DNA from: Todiramphus chloris collaris
Lineage: Eukaryota > Chordata > Aves > Coraciiformes > Alcedinidae
Assembly (NCBI GenBank): GCA_025345505.1
Contig: JANVCC010000022.1
Coordinates: 33,243,741-33,307,740 of the forward strand
Length of the DNA stretch: 64,000 nt
Reading direction: 5' to 3'
A program made the position numbers and the translations under genes. Shown here piece by piece: positions 62,140 to 64,000 of the stretch (the first letter of the stretch is position 1; each line of letters starts with the position of its first letter). The notes below the pieces were generated by a model. That model was not told the DNA's origin, made no database searches, and saw nothing but the letters and a program-made list of their open reading frames with translations.

Positions 62140-62320
62140 ATCTAGATACTTATATTACTCCCAGCACTATGATATCTGGGGGCCTTGCAAACGTTAATGA
62201 ACTTATCCTCACAACCACCTTGTGAGGCTGGGAAGTTTTAGCATCGACTTTAAGGGAGTACAACCAGGCCCTAGGCATGCAGTAGCAGCCACAGAGGAGC
62301 TCAGAAGGAATCATGCTTGC
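62140..62320 (+). repeat. MIR-like (amniote CORE-SINE) relic
   Basis: GGCCTTGCAAACGTTAATGAACTTATCCTCACAACCACCTTGTGAGGCTGGGAAGTTTTA aligns well with the amniote MIR-type stretch CTTTACAAACATTAATTAATTATCCTCACAACACCCCTGTGAGGTAGGGAAGTATTA. Upstream, CTATGATATCTGGG also fits (CTAGTATCTGAGC). The 3' part after about 62255 is poorly preserved. Confidence 0.78.
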
Positions 62321-62546
62321 TTCAAACAACATTAACTACTTGTTGGATAATAGCTGGGGATAATGGCACATACAGTGTCTGGTGGGTTGCCCCTCTCCCA
62401 TAAATAATTTGGAGAGAGAGCCTATGAAACTCCAGTGAGAGAGGTTTTGCAAGGAAGTAGGGGAAATAATACTGCTGAGCTATGGATTCCCTTCTCCCCT
62501 CCCATCATGAAAGCCTGATGGCTTTCAGTCATTTGCAGTTGTAGAA

Positions 62547-62586
62547 ATGTGTGTGTGTATGCGCATGTGTGCGCGCGCGCATGTGC
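62547..62586. repeat. 40-bp alternating purine-pyrimidine microsatellite (TG/GC)
   Basis: From ATGTGTGTGTGT through ATGCGCATGTGTGCGC to the final ATGTGC, every step alternates purine and pyrimidine for 40 bases, including (GC)5 with four CpG steps in a row. Such runs readily adopt left-handed Z-DNA under negative supercoiling. Confidence 0.9.
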
Positions 62587-64000
62587 TTAGGAATGAAGTC
62601 AAGGAAGGGAAAAAGAGTATTAGACACATTGCCGATGAGTTCAGACAGATAAGTAATGAAAATACAGTACTTGCATTTTCTACTTACTTTGTGTCCAGTT
62701 TCAGTCATATTGACCACTGCAGTAGCCATCAAAACGAAACCTTCTGTCAACCTCGGTATGCGAAAGGGCTCAGCCCATACATGTGCAATAAGCAGCCACC
62801 TTAAATTCCTGAGTACAGGAACTCAGGTGGGAATTGCAAGGCACTTTTGGTCATTTTTCTCCATCGTAAGGTCACATATCCCATACAGGTGTGGCATACT
62901 GTTTGAAGGAGAAATTACTTTTGCATATATCTAGTTCACCTTTTGGGATGTAATTTAAGAAGGGACTTTTTGTAAGACATGGTGTATATTTGGGCACAAA
63001 GGAGGAAGCAGCCTGACAAACTGAACAAAGCTAAGACATTTTCTCTCTCTCCTGAATGTAAAAACAGGGAACTTGCAAAGTACAAGCGTGCTTCATAAAT
63101 TCCAGCTGCTGTCACTCAGCAGTGGAGAGGAATACAGGGGAATATCTGTTACCAACAGGCACCACAATGGTGAGGTTTTTTTTTCCCCTTCCTGGCATTC
63201 CAAGGCAGGTTTCTGTTTAACCCTACTTGCTCTGAAAAGCCAGTGGTCAAACTCACTTTGACTGCTCTGGGAAGAAAATGTTAATATGCAGTAAACAGCC
63301 TCAAAGCATGTTGAGGGGAGGAAATCCTCCAACATTCTGCTTTTGTCACGTGGAAACCTGGAAAGCTCTGCAATGGGGTCTCCAAAATCAAGGGTACATA
63401 CACACAGCTACTACCCCCATATCCAGTGGGATCACACCAGACTCTAATATTGCCCTCCCACTAGAGGAGCTCTCAGTACCTATTCCTGCTAAAGTGCAAA
63501 TGTTTGTCTCCAGAAATTTGTTGGCAGGATTGGGGCACAGAGTGTTATAACCATAGTTTAATCAGCAATTTCATTTCTGCTACGCAGAACCATCATCCAT
63601 ATGAGCTATTTCTGCATTTCTGCAGTCCGATCCTCTGAGCTACTTTTTCCCTTATCTTTCTAGAATGGGAGATTTCAAGTTCTTTTAAGTGTACTGCTAA
63701 GACTCACTTAATATGTTGTACATATGACACAGAAGCAGGGAAAAAGGAACCTATTACTCCCCTTGAGCATCTCGAGAAGACACCAAGGTTCAGCAGAAAG
63801 CAAAATACGGCATTTGAGTTTTTCTTGTCAGGGAGGAGAAATTTGAAGATGCCACACATGACAGACATAATTTTTTCTGTGAGCTGTGTTGTACAATTCC
63901 TTAAGGCTCCTTTTTTTTTTGTTTTACTTAATACAACCCCCCCCACTGACTGCAGCTGGAGTTGCATATGTGGAAAAATGACAGCATGACCAAACAGCAG
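62587..64000. other. Non-coding sequence, nothing recognised
   Basis: Open frames of 80-92 codons on both strands overlap each other and lack motifs. Short T, A and C homopolymers (for example the C run near 63940) are present. No repeat family was identified to the end of the window. Confidence 0.5.

Noticed and set aside
1..64000. CRISPR arrays, bacterial operons, rRNA or tRNA genes
   Set aside because: No regularly spaced identical repeats, no ribosome-binding-site/ORF structure, no rRNA words and no complete tRNA cloverleaf were seen; the CR1 tails show the DNA is avian.

Overview
This window looks like bird nuclear DNA, probably from Neoaves. The strongest evidence is two CR1 LINE tails, at 22226-22660 and 56415-56630. 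They share the avian CR1 3' untranslated sequence and end in the CR1-type octamer (copies of AATCATAG read on the + strand). The DNA is AT-rich, poor in CpG, low in interspersed repeats and has short microsatellites, which also fits a bird. I recognise no intact protein-coding gene, rRNA, tRNA, CRISPR array or other cellular gene. The longest open frames (about 100-161 codons) are mostly overlapping frames in GC-rich or pyrimidine-rich stretches and have no recognisable domains. The window therefore reads as a gene desert or the inside of a very large intron.

Layout. 1-9 kb: AT-rich DNA with a palindromic MITE-like relic (2454-2541), a decayed coding-looking segment on the - strand (about 3830-4373), a MIR-like SINE (5945-6146) and an ancient CR1 (7460-8215). 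9-16 kb: a tRNA-like SINE relic (9535-9670), a weak exon candidate (12470-12750), a GC-richer block of overlapping frames (13722-14447) and a clear palindromic relic (15311-15364). 16-33 kb: mostly unique sequence with one younger CR1 (22226-22660), a perfect 17-bp inverted repeat (26416-26465), A-rich tracts and two more old relics. 33-49 kb: ancient CR1 pieces at 33830-34455, 40430-40770 and 48278-48615, a possible G-quadruplex (39511-39539) and an L2/MIR-like tail (41590-41695). 49-64 kb: a 29-A tract, an unexplained GC-richer block (52570-53480), the second younger CR1, a second L2/MIR-like tail (60687-60857), a second MIR-like SINE (62140-62320) and a 40-bp alternating purine-pyrimidine run (62547-62586).

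All seven CR1 pieces I could identify lie in the - orientation. LINEs tend to survive antisense inside introns, so this is mild evidence that the window lies in an intron of a + strand gene. Most of the recognisable repeats are very old families shared across amniotes and identified here by eye and memory, so their ends and names are approximate. I found no convincing new biological system.
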